The notes under the pieces: generated by a model
What the model was told of the DNA's origin: nothing
Databases searched by the model: none
The model's input: the letters and a program-made list of their open reading frames with translations, nothing else
Made by a program: the position numbers and the translations under genes
Origin: Chryseobacterium sp. CY350
Lineage (GTDB): Bacteria; Bacteroidota; Bacteroidia; Flavobacteriales; Weeksellaceae
Reading direction: 5' to 3'
Assembly (NCBI RefSeq): GCF_027945075.1
Contig: NZ_CP116034.1
Coordinates: 3,720,001 to 3,784,000 of the forward strand
DNA length: 64,000 nucleotides
Shown here: one piece after another, positions 18,157-28,400 of the stretch
Position numbering within the stretch: position 1 is the first letter of the stretch
How the letters are laid out: each line of letters opens with the position of its first letter

Positions 18157-18969
18157 TTATTGAGTAATATATTCGTAATTATATTTCACGTAAGTACTTC
18201 CATTCGAATTTTTGCCTATCACCTGCGTCGGCAACTGAGCACTGTTGTACTGAACATCATAAATAATGTGTTGGTTCTGTACCCAATTTCCTGAACCGTC
18301 CTTATAACTGATTCTTTCGGTTGTATAATTATTTTTGCTCAGAACATAAGCTCCACCAAAGGAAATTTTTAAATATTTATTAGTATATGTAAAAGGATTC
18401 AGCTGATTATCATATAAATACTCATGCTTGGTCGGAGAAGGAAATGTTCCGCCGATCACAGAAGTTTCTACAGTGATATTTTCTCCGTTATAAGTATAAG
18501 ACGACGTACTAGGATTTGAGCAGTTTGCCGATTGGCATAGAGTAGAAGTCATCACTTTACCATTATCATAGGTGTAACTGAGGGTTCTGTTGAAATCAGG
18601 ATTGGTGTAAATTGCTTTGATATTTAAAAGCTGATCTCCGTTATAGGTGTATGATGAGTAATAATCTAAAGTTCCGTCGGCATTATAATAATTTGTTTTT
18701 ATCGGTTTGCCTGTAGCGTCGTATTCATAATTTGAAGTTCTTCCTTCAGATATGACTTTTGTTAATTCTCCTTTGCTGTTGTATGTGAAATTTGCAACAT
18801 TTGTTTGCGGATTCGCAGGATTGTCATAATACACTGTGGTAACTTTGGTCAACAATATTTTAGGCTCCGCAAAATTACCATCAAGATCAATCACATCTTC
18901 ACTTTCGCAACTGTTGAGGAATATAACCGAAGTCATTAAGCTTAGGAAAAAGTAGTTTTTAATTTTCAT
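18157..18969 (-). CDS. lipoprotein with YD-type repeats
   Basis: 270 residues with a lipoprotein signal ending in IFLNSC. The body contains repeated short motifs of the RHS/YD type (FTYNSKGELTKVI, YEYDATGKPIKT, YTYNGDQLLNIKA, YTYDNGKVMTS, YTYNGENITVET), about 20-25 residues apart, that build extended beta hairpins. Proteins like this are common in Flavobacteriia as envelope lipoproteins of unknown function. It is not a full RHS toxin: there is no core domain or toxin tail, and the length is too short. Confidence 0.75.
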   Translation of the reverse strand: MKIKNYFFLSLMTSVIFLNSCESEDVIDLDGNFAEPKILLTKVTTVYYDNPANPQTNVANFTYNSKGELTKVISEGRTSNYEYDATGKPIKTNYYNADGTLDYYSSYTYNGDQLLNIKAIYTNPDFNRTLSYTYDNGKVMTSTLCQSANCSNPSTSSYTYNGENITVETSVIGGTFPSPTKHEYLYDNQLNPFTYTNKYLKISFGGAYVLSKNNYTTERISYKDGSGNWVQNQHIIYDVQYNSAQLPTQVIGKNSNGSTYVKYNYEYITQ

Positions 18970-19028
18970 TTTTAAATTTAAAGCTCAAAAGTAAGGATTT
19001 CAGTGAAAGTTTTAGAATAAATTAAATA

Positions 19029-19060
19029 AAAAATCCCACTATTTAGAATAATGGGATTTC
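19029..19060 (-). terminator. terminator after ahcY
   Basis: AAATCCCA paired with TGGGATTT, extended by TATT/AATA inside the loop. The reverse-strand transcript ends in a U run (A run at 19025-19031 on the plus strand). Confidence 0.75.
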
Positions 19061-19099
19061 TTTTATATGTTTTGCTTAGACGAGCTTAGCATGACAATT

Positions 19100-20416
19100 T
19101 TAGTATCTGTAATATTCAGGCTTATAAGGTCCTTTTACATCAACACCAATATAATTTGCTTGTTCTGGTGTAAGAGTTTCTAATTCTACGCTTAATTTTT
19201 TAAGGTGTAATTCTGCAACTTTCTCATCCAAATGCTTAGGAAGCATATATACTTCGTTTCCGTAAGCTTCAGAGTTTGTCCAAAGTTCGATCTGAGCCAA
19301 AGTTTGGTTAGAGAAAGAATTAGACATTACAAAACTTGGGTGACCTGTTGCGCAACCAAGATTCACCAATCTACCTTCTGCAAGAATGATTACTTCTTTA
19401 CCTTCTTCCAAAGTATAAATATCCACCTGTGGTTTCACTTCAGATTTTGTGTGACCGTAGTTTTCGTTTAACCATGCCATATCGATTTCGTTATCGAAGT
19501 GACCGATGTTACAAACGATTGCCTTATCTTTTAATTTTAAGAAATGCTCTTTTCTTACGATGTTAAAGTTACCAGTTGTAGTAATTACGATATCTGCGTT
19601 ATCAACAACAGTATCCAATTTTTTAACTTCAAAACCATCCATTGCAGCTTGTAAAGCACAAATAGGGTCAATTTCAGTTACAGTAACGATAGAACCAGCA
19701 CCTCTGAAAGAAGCAGCAGTACCTTTACCAACGTCTCCGTATCCGCAAACTACAACTCTCTTACCCGCTAACATAATGTCTGTAGCTCTTCTTACAGCAT
19801 CTACAGCAGATTCTTTACATCCGTATTTGTTGTCAAACTTAGATTTAGTAACAGAATCATTTACGTTGATTGCAGGCATTACCAAAGTTCCGTTTTTCAT
19901 TCTTTCGTACAATCTGTGAACTCCGGTAGTAGTTTCTTCAGAAAGTCCTTTAATATCTTTGGTGAATTCAGGATATCTGTCAAAAACCATATTTGTTAAA
20001 TCTCCACCGTCATCAAGAATCATGTTCAATGGTTTTCTGTCTTCGCCGAAGAATAGAGTTTGCTCGATACACCAGTCAAATTCTTCTTCATTAAGACCTT
20101 TCCATGCGTAAACAGGAATTCCGGCAGCAGCAATAGCAGCAGCAGCGTGATCTTGCGTAGAGAAAATATTACATGAAGACCAAGTTACTTCAGCTCCAAG
20201 CGCAGTTAAAGTTTCGATCAAAACTGCAGTCTGAATGGTCATGTGAAGACATCCTGCGATTCTTGCACCTTTCAATGGCTGAGACGGCCCGTATTCTTCA
20301 CGGATTGACATCAAACCTGGCATTTCTGCTTCTGCAAGTGTAATTTCTTTTCTTCCCCATTCTGCCAGAGAGATATCCTTAACTTTATAAGGAATGTATT
20401 GTGTTGTAGTACTCAT
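19100..20416 (-). CDS. ahcY: adenosylhomocysteinase (SAH hydrolase)
   Basis: 438 residues. Hydrolyses S-adenosylhomocysteine to adenosine and homocysteine, removing the inhibitor left by methyltransferases. It binds NAD tightly. Visible features are the substrate domain ([16 protein letters not shown], and [20 protein letters not shown]), the Rossmann loop [31 protein letters not shown], and the C-terminal [11 protein letters not shown] tail that reaches the NAD site of a neighbouring subunit. The length is normal for the bacterial short form. No riboswitch-like fold is evident in the upstream leader. Confidence 0.97.
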   Translation of the reverse strand: MSTTTQYIPYKVKDISLAEWGRKEITLAEAEMPGLMSIREEYGPSQPLKGARIAGCLHMTIQTAVLIETLTALGAEVTWSSCNIFSTQDHAAAAIAAAGIPVYAWKGLNEEEFDWCIEQTLFFGEDRKPLNMILDDGGDLTNMVFDRYPEFTKDIKGLSEETTTGVHRLYERMKNGTLVMPAINVNDSVTKSKFDNKYGCKESAVDAVRRATDIMLAGKRVVVCGYGDVGKGTAASFRGAGSIVTVTEIDPICALQAAMDGFEVKKLDTVVDNADIVITTTGNFNIVRKEHFLKLKDKAIVCNIGHFDNEIDMAWLNENYGHTKSEVKPQVDIYTLEEGKEVIILAEGRLVNLGCATGHPSFVMSNSFSNQTLAQIELWTNSEAYGNEVYMLPKHLDEKVAELHLKKLSVELETLTPEQANYIGVDVKGPYKPEYYRY

Positions 20417-20449
20417 ATTTATGAATAATTTAATTCAAATAATTATCCT

Positions 20450-20458
20450 GCAAAATTA
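20450..20458 (-). promoter_or_regulatory. -7 element for ahcY
   Basis: Reverse-strand TAATTTTGC matches TAnnTTTGC, 33 bases upstream of the ahcY ATG. Confidence 0.45.
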
Positions 20459-20549
20459 CGACATATAATTAAGATAAAAAAACAATGTGCCTGATAACCA
20501 TCATGAATCAAAATAAATCGATCTTCCATTTTTATTATTCTAAACTATG

Positions 20550-20558
20550 TATTTTTGC
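20550..20558 (+). promoter_or_regulatory. -7 element for the PNPOx-like gene
   Basis: TATTTTTGC matches TAnnTTTGC and overlaps the first codons of the longer possible frame beginning at 20547. Its position favours the ATG at 20574 as the true start. Confidence 0.5.
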
Positions 20559-20573
20559 TTAAATAAATCTAAT

Positions 20574-21104
20574 ATGAATCACACGCAGACGAAGGAGGAA
20601 GCACAGCGGCAGGCAAAACCCATTGTACCCAAAGTAAAAGAATTGATCGGCAGATCCAAAAGCATTATTCTTGCGACAGTAGATGCTGATGGTATTCCCA
20701 ATTCCAGTTATGCGCCTTTTGTGGAAGTCGATCAACAGTTTTTTATTCTGGTGTCTTTTATGGCGAAACATACCAGGAATCTGTCTGAAGGAAAAAAAGC
20801 GTCAATAATGTTTATCGAAGACGAATCTGCTACAAAACAAATATATGCTCGCGAACGCCTGACAATTGAAGCTACAACTACCCAAATCGCAAGAGATTCT
20901 GAAAAATGGAACGAGGTCATAAATCTCTTAAAAGATACGCACGGCAAAGTGGTTGAGGTAATTGCTGAAATGAAAGACTTTATCTTAATTTCTTTAAATC
21001 CTGTGAAAGGTACTTATGTAAATGGTTTTGGAAGTGCTTATTTTGTAGATGAAAAGCTGGAAATTATGCAGCACAGAAACGAAACAGATCATCAGTCTAA
21101 ATAG
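20574..21104 (+). CDS. HugZ/pyridoxamine 5'-phosphate oxidase family protein
   Basis: 176 residues from 20574. A split-barrel flavin-binding fold is indicated by SIILATVDADGIPNSSYAPF followed by FILVSFMAKHTRNL and KASIMFIEDE, the arrangement of the HugZ/heme-utilisation group. Family members bind FMN or heme; heme degradation or binding is possible, but sequence alone does not decide. There is no signal peptide, so it is cytoplasmic. The upstream ATG at 20547 is rejected because a promoter element covers it. Confidence 0.8.
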   Translation: MNHTQTKEEAQRQAKPIVPKVKELIGRSKSIILATVDADGIPNSSYAPFVEVDQQFFILVSFMAKHTRNLSEGKKASIMFIEDESATKQIYARERLTIEATTTQIARDSEKWNEVINLLKDTHGKVVEVIAEMKDFILISLNPVKGTYVNGFGSAYFVDEKLEIMQHRNETDHQSK

Positions 21105-21246
21105 ATACCGCAGCTTGGTCAAAAGATTAAGCCCTTGCTTTTGAATTATTTAATTAATTTAATACAGAAAGTCAGGGTAATTGACTGGTCAATTTTCGGT
21201 ATTAATCTTATATCTTTTTGCTATTTTTACATCATAAATTTGCAAA

Positions 21247-21861
21247 ATGCCTCTTTACCGTGATTTTTCTGATAACAACGCAACAATTCTTGTATGGAAA
21301 TATGAGGAAGGTGAAGAGCTGAACCCCGATGAACTTCTGGAGCCTGAAAATGCCGATAAAGTAAAAGATTACCACCCGAAAAAACTACTGGAGGTCCTGA
21401 TGGTACGTAAGCTTCTAAAAAGTTTAAAACCAAATTCTAAAATTCTTTATAAAGAAAGAGAGCCATACCTTTCCCCAAAAGATGCGGAGATTTCGATCAC
21501 GCACTCTTTTCCATTTGCTGCTATTGCAATTTCTAAAAATAAAATAGGTATTGATATTGAAAAATTTAATCCTAAAATTTTAAGAGTAATTGATAAGTTC
21601 ACATACGAAAACGAAAGAGATTTTATTCCGTTTGACAATGAGGTTACTTTTTATACCATTATCTGGAGCGTGAAGGAAAGCATGTATAAAATACATCACT
21701 CAAAACACTGGTCACTGAAAAAACACTATGAAGTAAAGCCTTTTGAGCTTAAACATCTTTTTGATATCAGCTGCAGAGTGCACGATGATAAAATTTCGGA
21801 TGAGTTGAAAGCAAGTGTAAAGTTTTTTGATGATTACTGTTTTACGATTGTGGAAGAGTAG
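21247..21861 (+). CDS. 4'-phosphopantetheinyl transferase superfamily protein
   Basis: 204 residues. Transfers the phosphopantetheine arm of CoA to a carrier protein serine. The two family motifs are intact: IGIDIEKF with D103 and E105 (metal ligands) and WSVKESMYK with K143 and E144. EAD-like SITHSFPFAAIAI lies ahead. The size is that of a compact Sfp/AcpS-like enzyme. The start is close to a TAAATTTGC element (21235-21243), leaving almost no leader. Its 3' end overlaps the convergent FUSC gene by 20 bases. Confidence 0.9.
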   Translation: MPLYRDFSDNNATILVWKYEEGEELNPDELLEPENADKVKDYHPKKLLEVLMVRKLLKSLKPNSKILYKEREPYLSPKDAEISITHSFPFAAIAISKNKIGIDIEKFNPKILRVIDKFTYENERDFIPFDNEVTFYTIIWSVKESMYKIHHSKHWSLKKHYEVKPFELKHLFDISCRVHDDKISDELKASVKFFDDYCFTIVEE

Positions 21862-24103
21862 TGGTTTCTGCTCGGTATGTCTGAATTACTTTCCGCTGTT
21901 CTTTTGCAACATCGTAAATTAATTCTAAAACATCGTGAATATTTTTAAGTTCAGTTAAATGAGAGATTTTGTTCGGATCTCTACGGTCAAATGCTTCATT
22001 TTCCAATAATTCTGTTTTTCTTTGAAGCAATAAATTTTCTATAGAAGAATCTTCCGGCTCCAGACGACTGTCCATTTTCAGAGTTTCTGTAATTTTTTCG
22101 CCGTTCAGCAATACTGAAACCTGATTCATCTCGGCTTCTATTTTTTTTGTCCAGCTTTCAGAATCTATTTCCGGATATTTTTTATTGTTTTTAGAATATT
22201 GAGAAAGTGAAGCAGTATAAGCTGTGATCAAATGTGACGTCGCGACAAACTGATGCACCACTTCCAGTTTTTTCTGCTGATTTTTAGGATCAGAAATCAT
22301 TCTCTGGAAATTATCTGAAAGGTTTGCCAATGAAATAATGGCGTTTTTCCGTTTTACTTTATAATCTTCAATATCAAAATCTTCATTCAGAAATTTTGCC
22401 ATCACACTGTGAAAATAAATAAGATTGCATTCGGCAGATTTTTTCATTAATTCTAAATTCTGCGTATGTTCCCAAACAGGAAGTACGATGTAAGAAACGA
22501 CGAAAGCAATAATACCGGCAATGATGGTGTCAACAATTCTGTCTTTAAAAATAACATTCACATTTCCGGGATTCAGGAAATTAAAACTCATAAAAACATA
22601 CATCGTCATGAATAGAACCGCCCAAAAGTATCTTCCTTTAAGCAAACTGAAACACAAAATCATGCTGAGTAACAAAATCGCAAAAAGTACAGCATTAATA
22701 TTTACAAAATATAAAATCGCATAGGCAATCACGGCACCCACAACGGTACCACAGAAACGCAGAAAATTACGCTGTTTGGTAATAGAATAGGCCGGCTTTA
22801 AAATCGCAACAACGGTAATTAAAATCCAGTACGTATGACCGATTACTAAAAACGGCAGTAGAGAAACCAGATACCCCAGAAATAAAGCAACGGTAATTCT
22901 GATCGCATGACGAAAATGAGAGGAAGAAAGAGAAATATTACTTCTCAAAACTTTAAAATTTATTTTTTCTTCATTGGGCAAAAACTTTTTCAGATCAAGA
23001 CCTGTGGAAAGGCTTTTTGCCAGTTTTACGTTTTGTGCAAACACTTTGTAAATTTCGCTGATTTCTTTCGTTATCTCATTGATACGCATCATGATCTGTC
23101 TCAAAATCATGAAATCTTCCAGATTTTCGGGAGTCATTTGCTTATTTCTGAGTTCAAAATAGTGAACATTAAGATCCTGTGAACGGGCTTCCAGATTGAA
23201 AATAGGTTTTGCGCGTGTACTGCTCTGAAGCGATATCCCGATATTGGCAATTTCGTCTGAAAGTAAATTCAGGTAATCATGAATATTTACTAAAATAGTA
23301 GAATCTTCAAAACTCTGTTGCAGTTTTTTGTAATCGCTTTCTGAGGTCATCAGTTTTTCGTGTAGATCCAACGAGTTCAAAAATGTAAGCATGAGAAGCC
23401 GACTGATCGTCGTCGATTCGTTGACGATGGTACGGGTTTTAAAGACAGTTTCGCGAGTTTCTTCCTGAAGATTTTTAATCTCGATCTGTTTGGCAATTAC
23501 CTGAGTTTGTAATCGGTCAAAATCCGGATTTTTCTGATAAAAGTTGGCTTTAATTTTTAGAAACTCTGCGAGTTGAAGATAGTTTTCGCCAATCATCTGG
23601 CTTGCAAGTTTATAAGGCTGAATGGTCGTAACAACTAAAAAAATCAATAAGAACCAAACACATCCGGCTGCAAAAATCAACAGACTCTTTAAAATATTGG
23701 CTCCCGTTAAATGGCCATCAATAAAAATTGCGAGAACGACCAAAGCTAATGATCCGACAGCAGCAAGTCGCTGTCCGTATACGCCGATCAATGAAAAGAA
23801 CATTCCGAAAACGAAAATCTCCAAAAGAACTAATGGAATTATTCCTTTGACCAAACTTGCAATAGTAGAGACGACGATAAAACAGAAAATGGCAAATGTT
23901 AACGAATTTCTTCTTCGGATGAATGGTCCCGGTTGGTCTGTTAATGCAACAAAACTGGTTCCGAGGGGAAAGAGGAAATATTCTTTGAGCAGGCCAAAAT
24001 AGGAGAGTACTAAACAAGGGATAACCGTAGCTAAGGTAATTCTTATGGAAGAATATACATATTGGCTGGTTACGATCTTTTTTAGCTCCGCAGAATAGTT
24101 CAT
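21842..24103 (-). CDS. FUSC family inner membrane protein (YccS/YhfK-like)
   Basis: 753 residues. Two clusters of about six membrane helices each lie around residues 20-160 and 400-520, each preceding a long soluble helical region. This is the arrangement of YccS/YhfK and related aromatic acid exporters. The second cluster contains LFLGYLVSLLPFLVIGHTYW and PAYSITKQRNFLRFCGTVVG, the fusaric-acid-resistance signature. Its role is probably efflux, but the substrate is unknown and no periplasmic adaptor is encoded nearby. The 3' end overlaps the PPTase gene on the other strand. Confidence 0.85.
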   Translation of the reverse strand: MNYSAELKKIVTSQYVYSSIRITLATVIPCLVLSYFGLLKEYFLFPLGTSFVALTDQPGPFIRRRNSLTFAIFCFIVVSTIASLVKGIIPLVLLEIFVFGMFFSLIGVYGQRLAAVGSLALVVLAIFIDGHLTGANILKSLLIFAAGCVWFLLIFLVVTTIQPYKLASQMIGENYLQLAEFLKIKANFYQKNPDFDRLQTQVIAKQIEIKNLQEETRETVFKTRTIVNESTTISRLLMLTFLNSLDLHEKLMTSESDYKKLQQSFEDSTILVNIHDYLNLLSDEIANIGISLQSSTRAKPIFNLEARSQDLNVHYFELRNKQMTPENLEDFMILRQIMMRINEITKEISEIYKVFAQNVKLAKSLSTGLDLKKFLPNEEKINFKVLRSNISLSSSHFRHAIRITVALFLGYLVSLLPFLVIGHTYWILITVVAILKPAYSITKQRNFLRFCGTVVGAVIAYAILYFVNINAVLFAILLLSMILCFSLLKGRYFWAVLFMTMYVFMSFNFLNPGNVNVIFKDRIVDTIIAGIIAFVVSYIVLPVWEHTQNLELMKKSAECNLIYFHSVMAKFLNEDFDIEDYKVKRKNAIISLANLSDNFQRMISDPKNQQKKLEVVHQFVATSHLITAYTASLSQYSKNNKKYPEIDSESWTKKIEAEMNQVSVLLNGEKITETLKMDSRLEPEDSSIENLLLQRKTELLENEAFDRRDPNKISHLTELKNIHDVLELIYDVAKEQRKVIQTYRAETTTLPQS

Positions 24104-24229
24104 TTTACAAAAATAATTATTGAAAAGTAAAAATCCCCATTATTGGGATACTTTTGTTAACATATTTTGTTAATGTTTGATTTTAGTTATGCGCATATTC
24201 CTGTTTAGAATTAAATCTATAACGCAAAA

Positions 24230-24252
24230 AAAGCTCCAGTGAATGGAGCTTT
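24230..24252 (-). terminator. terminator after porV
   Basis: AAAGCTCCA-gtgaa-TGGAGCTTT stem-loop 22 bases after the porV stop. On the transcribed strand it is followed by a U run. Confidence 0.8.
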
Positions 24253-24274
24253 ACAATTGTATGTTTAGTTATTT

Positions 24275-25438
24275 TTAGTAATCTACGTTTGAAGTTTCGT
24301 CACCAATGTTCCATGTAAGACCGAAACGAAGTGTGTTATCCAAAGCGGTATTAATTTTAGACATATTGATAAGGTAAGAAATATCTAATCCGAAAGAACG
24401 GTATTTTAAACCAATACCTGCAGTCGCAAATTGTCTCGCTCCCTGTACATCACTTTCGTGGAAATAACCTCCTCTTACAGCAAATGCATTGTCATAAGAA
24501 TATTCTAAAGCACCACTGTACATGATTGATTCAGGATTTTTGAAAGATTTTCCGATTCCGGACATTACTCCAACGTTTGGTACAGCGTAGATCGGCTGTC
24601 TTGTATTAGGATCGTTTCCTACAAATTCTGAACCTGGTACTAAAATTTTAGAACCTTCAACACTTAGTCCCACTCTGTTTACATCATCAAGATACATATC
24701 GTAACCAATACCTAATCTCGCCATTGTAGGTAGATAAGATCTTGATTCTTCATCACCGGTATAGTCTAATTTCGGACCAAGATTGGTAACTGCAAAACCA
24801 GCGTTCAATTTACCATCATAACCTCCAAAGCTTGAAAATTTAGGAGAAGTGTAGTATCCCGAAACGTCTACCGCAAAAGAATTTGCAGGCTTCAGTGTAG
24901 TATCTGTGTTGAAACCTCCGGCCAAATCTGAACGAATGAATCTACCTGTAACCGCCATTGAATATGAATCTGAAAGTTTCAGTCCGTATGCGATATCAAT
25001 AGAAAATTCGTTTGGCTTTGAAGTACCGTTTGAAGTAACTTCGTTTCCTACAAGAGAAGTAAGATCTACCTCACCCATATTAAAGTAATAGATACTTGCA
25101 GAAATTGTAGATCTCTCTTCCGAACCTAAAAATTTATGGAAAGCTCCATAGAGTAAAAATACATCATTAGTAAGTTTTCCCATGTATGGAGTATAGTTGA
25201 TACCCACAGAAGAACTTGTTCTGCTAAAAGGATATTTGGCTGCATTCCAAAATTGAGAGAAAGCATCCGGGGAAGTAACAACCCCTTGATCTCCCATACC
25301 ACCTGATCGTGCATCTGGCGCAATTCTCAGGAATGGAGCTCCGGTTAATACAGGTCTCACCTGACTCAAATCCTGTGCATAGCCTAAAAACCCAGCACTT
25401 AAACCAATCCCCAAAAGCAGTTTAGTAGTTAAATTCAT
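24275..25438 (-). CDS. porV: T9SS outer membrane protein PorV (LptO)
   Basis: 387 residues with a signal peptide (LLLGIGLSAGFLGYAQ) and then a FadL-like beta barrel. The N-terminal LRIAPDARSGGMGDQGVVTS is a PorV family signature and is followed by alternating amphipathic strands to a C-terminal FGLTWNIG. PorV carries T9SS cargo from the Sov translocon to the attachment complex and binds PorU. It is encoded 56 bases downstream of porU in the same orientation, the order commonly seen in Bacteroidota. Confidence 0.95.
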   Translation of the reverse strand: MNLTTKLLLGIGLSAGFLGYAQDLSQVRPVLTGAPFLRIAPDARSGGMGDQGVVTSPDAFSQFWNAAKYPFSRTSSSVGINYTPYMGKLTNDVFLLYGAFHKFLGSEERSTISASIYYFNMGEVDLTSLVGNEVTSNGTSKPNEFSIDIAYGLKLSDSYSMAVTGRFIRSDLAGGFNTDTTLKPANSFAVDVSGYYTSPKFSSFGGYDGKLNAGFAVTNLGPKLDYTGDEESRSYLPTMARLGIGYDMYLDDVNRVGLSVEGSKILVPGSEFVGNDPNTRQPIYAVPNVGVMSGIGKSFKNPESIMYSGALEYSYDNAFAVRGGYFHESDVQGARQFATAGIGLKYRSFGLDISYLINMSKINTALDNTLRFGLTWNIGDETSNVDY

Positions 25439-25494
25439 ATGTTGTCTTTTATATATTATCAGTTTTTTATTGATATTCTTAAATGTTTGTTATT

Positions 25495-28400
25495 TTACTT
25501 CAAAAGTACCATTTTTTCTACAGCTGTAGCACTTCCTTTGCATTTTTCTTGATTTTGACTTTTTGCAAATATCTTAAAAATATACGTACCTTTTGCTACT
25601 GTGTCACCAAAATCATCTTTTCCGTCCCATTCTATTGCCTGACGTGGCGTTCTAAAGCCCTGTAGGAAGGGTTCTGCAACTACAGGCTGACTTAAAGTTC
25701 TTACTAATTTTCCTGTAATTGTATAAATCTGAACGTTCACATCTAATATATCATCACAATTATGCTCAAAATGTATGTACGTTTTGTTGGTAAAAGGATT
25801 TGGCCAGTTCAGCGGTCTGTTGATTACCAGATGCTGATCTGCTTCATCTTTAACTTCAAAGTTTAACGTTTCAGTTGTCGAATTATTGTTTATATCCCAA
25901 ACTTTAAATGTCAACTGATGCTGTCCTTTCGCAAGGTTTCTGAAAGGGTAGGTTACATTCCCTTTCTGATAATCTGCCAAGCCAGGATTAAGACATCCAT
26001 TTCCTTCTCCTGATGCGAAAAAATCATTCAAAACTACGGTGTTAATAATTTGTCCGTCCAAATATACAGTAATATCGTGACCAATACCAGATCCTGTAGA
26101 ATTTATTCCTGTATCATCTGTGACACAAGCAAGAAGCATCGGGTTCTGATCTGTAATCCCACCGTTGGCAAAATTGGTGTTATTCATATATAGTTTCACT
26201 TTCGGCGGTTCATTATCATTGATTCCGTTCGGATTAATATCACCTACCTGCACTGCCTGATTATTAAATACATCAACAGATTTATTATCGGCATATCCTA
26301 ATAATCTACCTTCTCCTACAGCATAATTGATATCTTTCGGAACGTAAAATTCTACAGTGAAAACACCGTTTACTGCTGTGCCTGAAGCCTTCACGATCGC
26401 GCTTCCTTCTTCTGTGTAATTTAGAATAGGAGTAAGACCTCCGTCATTATTTAAAGTTGTTTTATTTAATTTTTTATCAAAAATGTTGATAACAACTCTG
26501 CCATTAAATGTCGTGTTGGTTGTTCCACTGGAATTATTGATATGGCCTTTTATTTTCACAAAATCCAAACCTCTGATTAACCCCGGAACAGGAGTTTCTA
26601 TTCCGTCGATTACCAATAATCTCTGTGGTCTGCTCAGTTTCATGGCAGGATCTCCTAATAAATTTACTTTTAAGTGATTAGCATCTCCGGGTTTCAGTTT
26701 TTTAGCATTAAGATGTGCATCTCCTACAGGAATAAAATCATCATTTACCATTTTGAAGATATCCTTAGTGTAGAGATTGGTAAAATCTAAACCATAGCCC
26801 ACACCTACTGCACGGCTTGAGGTAATCATCGCTGCGGCACCGCCTTGCTTCAGTTTCATCAGCTGTTCTCCGGCAGAAGCCGTTCCCGGCTCGTCCCAAA
26901 GTGTAAATTCGCAGGTTATAGTTGATACAAACGGAAATCTGCTGTAGACATTAGAAAAATTATTGGCATTTTGAATTTCGTCTAAAGTAAAAACTCTTTC
27001 CTGAGACCAACCGTTGATTCCACCGTGTCCAAGATAGAAAAGATACAAGCTGTTACCCAGATCATTTGAAATAGCCTGGTTAACCTGAGGATATCTTTGT
27101 CCTCCTGCCGTACTTTGAGCCTGAAAAGCATCAAGATATAGTTTTCTTACATTATATTCTTTCAGCATTGTACTCGCAGGCACTTCGAATGTACTTTGTA
27201 ATGTATTGTTCATGACAGTATGAAAAGGAATTCCACCGTCATTGTCATCGTCTACCACAAAATCCAGCTTCATTCTCCATTCTCCGAAAGGCGTAGATTG
27301 GCCGGGTAAAGAATTGTAGTAGGCCAAAGTTTTATCAATCATATTTCCTGCTTCCGTGGCATTTGCTGCAGGAATTCTTCCTACCGGAAGATCGGGTAAG
27401 TTATTTGCTAAAAATGGATCTGTTTGTGGTTTTGTCATTACGATATAATCGTCTGTGACGTACGAGCCAACGAAATCGCTTGATTCTTCACTTTGATAGC
27501 TTGATACGACATTTGAATTATTAGGGACTCTGTTTTTGTAATCAAATGACGCATCACCCAAAATGAAAGTATATTTTAAGCTTCCAAGAGGTGTATTTAG
27601 TTTTGTGATAAAATCTCTGATTGCCGTAAGATCTCTGCTTCCGCTGCCAAACTCATTGTAGATTTTTGCAGGATCTACAATCTGCACATTATAGTTGTTT
27701 TTCGTTTGGTGGTAATTGGAAAGTCTCTGAGCCTGAGCCATCATTTCCGGCGGTGCAATAATTAAGTAGTCTACATTTTGAAGAGCAGATAGATTTTGGC
27801 TGTTTATTCTTTCCACAAACTGAGGTCCGTAAGCGGCATCTGCCCGGAAAGCAACAAACTCATTATTAAAAGAAGTATTAGAAGCATTATAGCCGAAATT
27901 AAAGCTACCGCTTCCTGTTGCTTTATTTACACGTCGGTTTGCGTTTGTAATATCAGTAACGTCCCAAACCTGTTCCATATTAGAAACTGAGGAAATGCTG
28001 AATCCGTAATTGGTATTGGTACCGCTTTGAAGAGAAAAGTCTCTGAAATTCATTTGAGTTCCATTAAATTTTAAATCTTCTTTATATTGTACTTCAACAT
28101 AATCCAGGTGAAAAGTTCCGTTAGGATTAATTGCTATTGTTGGGTTGTATTTAATATTGATTTGATTTCCACTCAAATTAGTCACAGTTCCAAGATATCT
28201 GAATGGTCGAAAATCAAGATCTGAAGATACCGAAGTATCAGTCACAGGATTTTGATTATTAATAGAAAAAGCCATGCTGTTTCCCTGGGCACGGTAGCCC
28301 ACGACCTGAGTTCTGTATTTTATAACGTCAGAACCCTGAATAGGTGATTTTAAATTAAATGTTAAAGTTTTCTCAGAATTTATTGTTTGATTTTCTACCC

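Noticed and set aside
18157-18969. RHS polymorphic toxin
   Set aside because: Only a few YD-like repeats in 270 residues, lipoprotein signal, no toxin domain or immunity gene.
20417-20546. SAM/SAH riboswitch in the ahcY leader
   Set aside because: The leader is short and AT-rich with no conserved fold I can recognise.
25495-26000. C-terminal sorting-domain-like end of PorU, as evidence that it is an ordinary T9SS cargo protein
   Set aside because: PorU itself carries such a domain; H785 and C823 and the porV neighbour identify it as the sortase.
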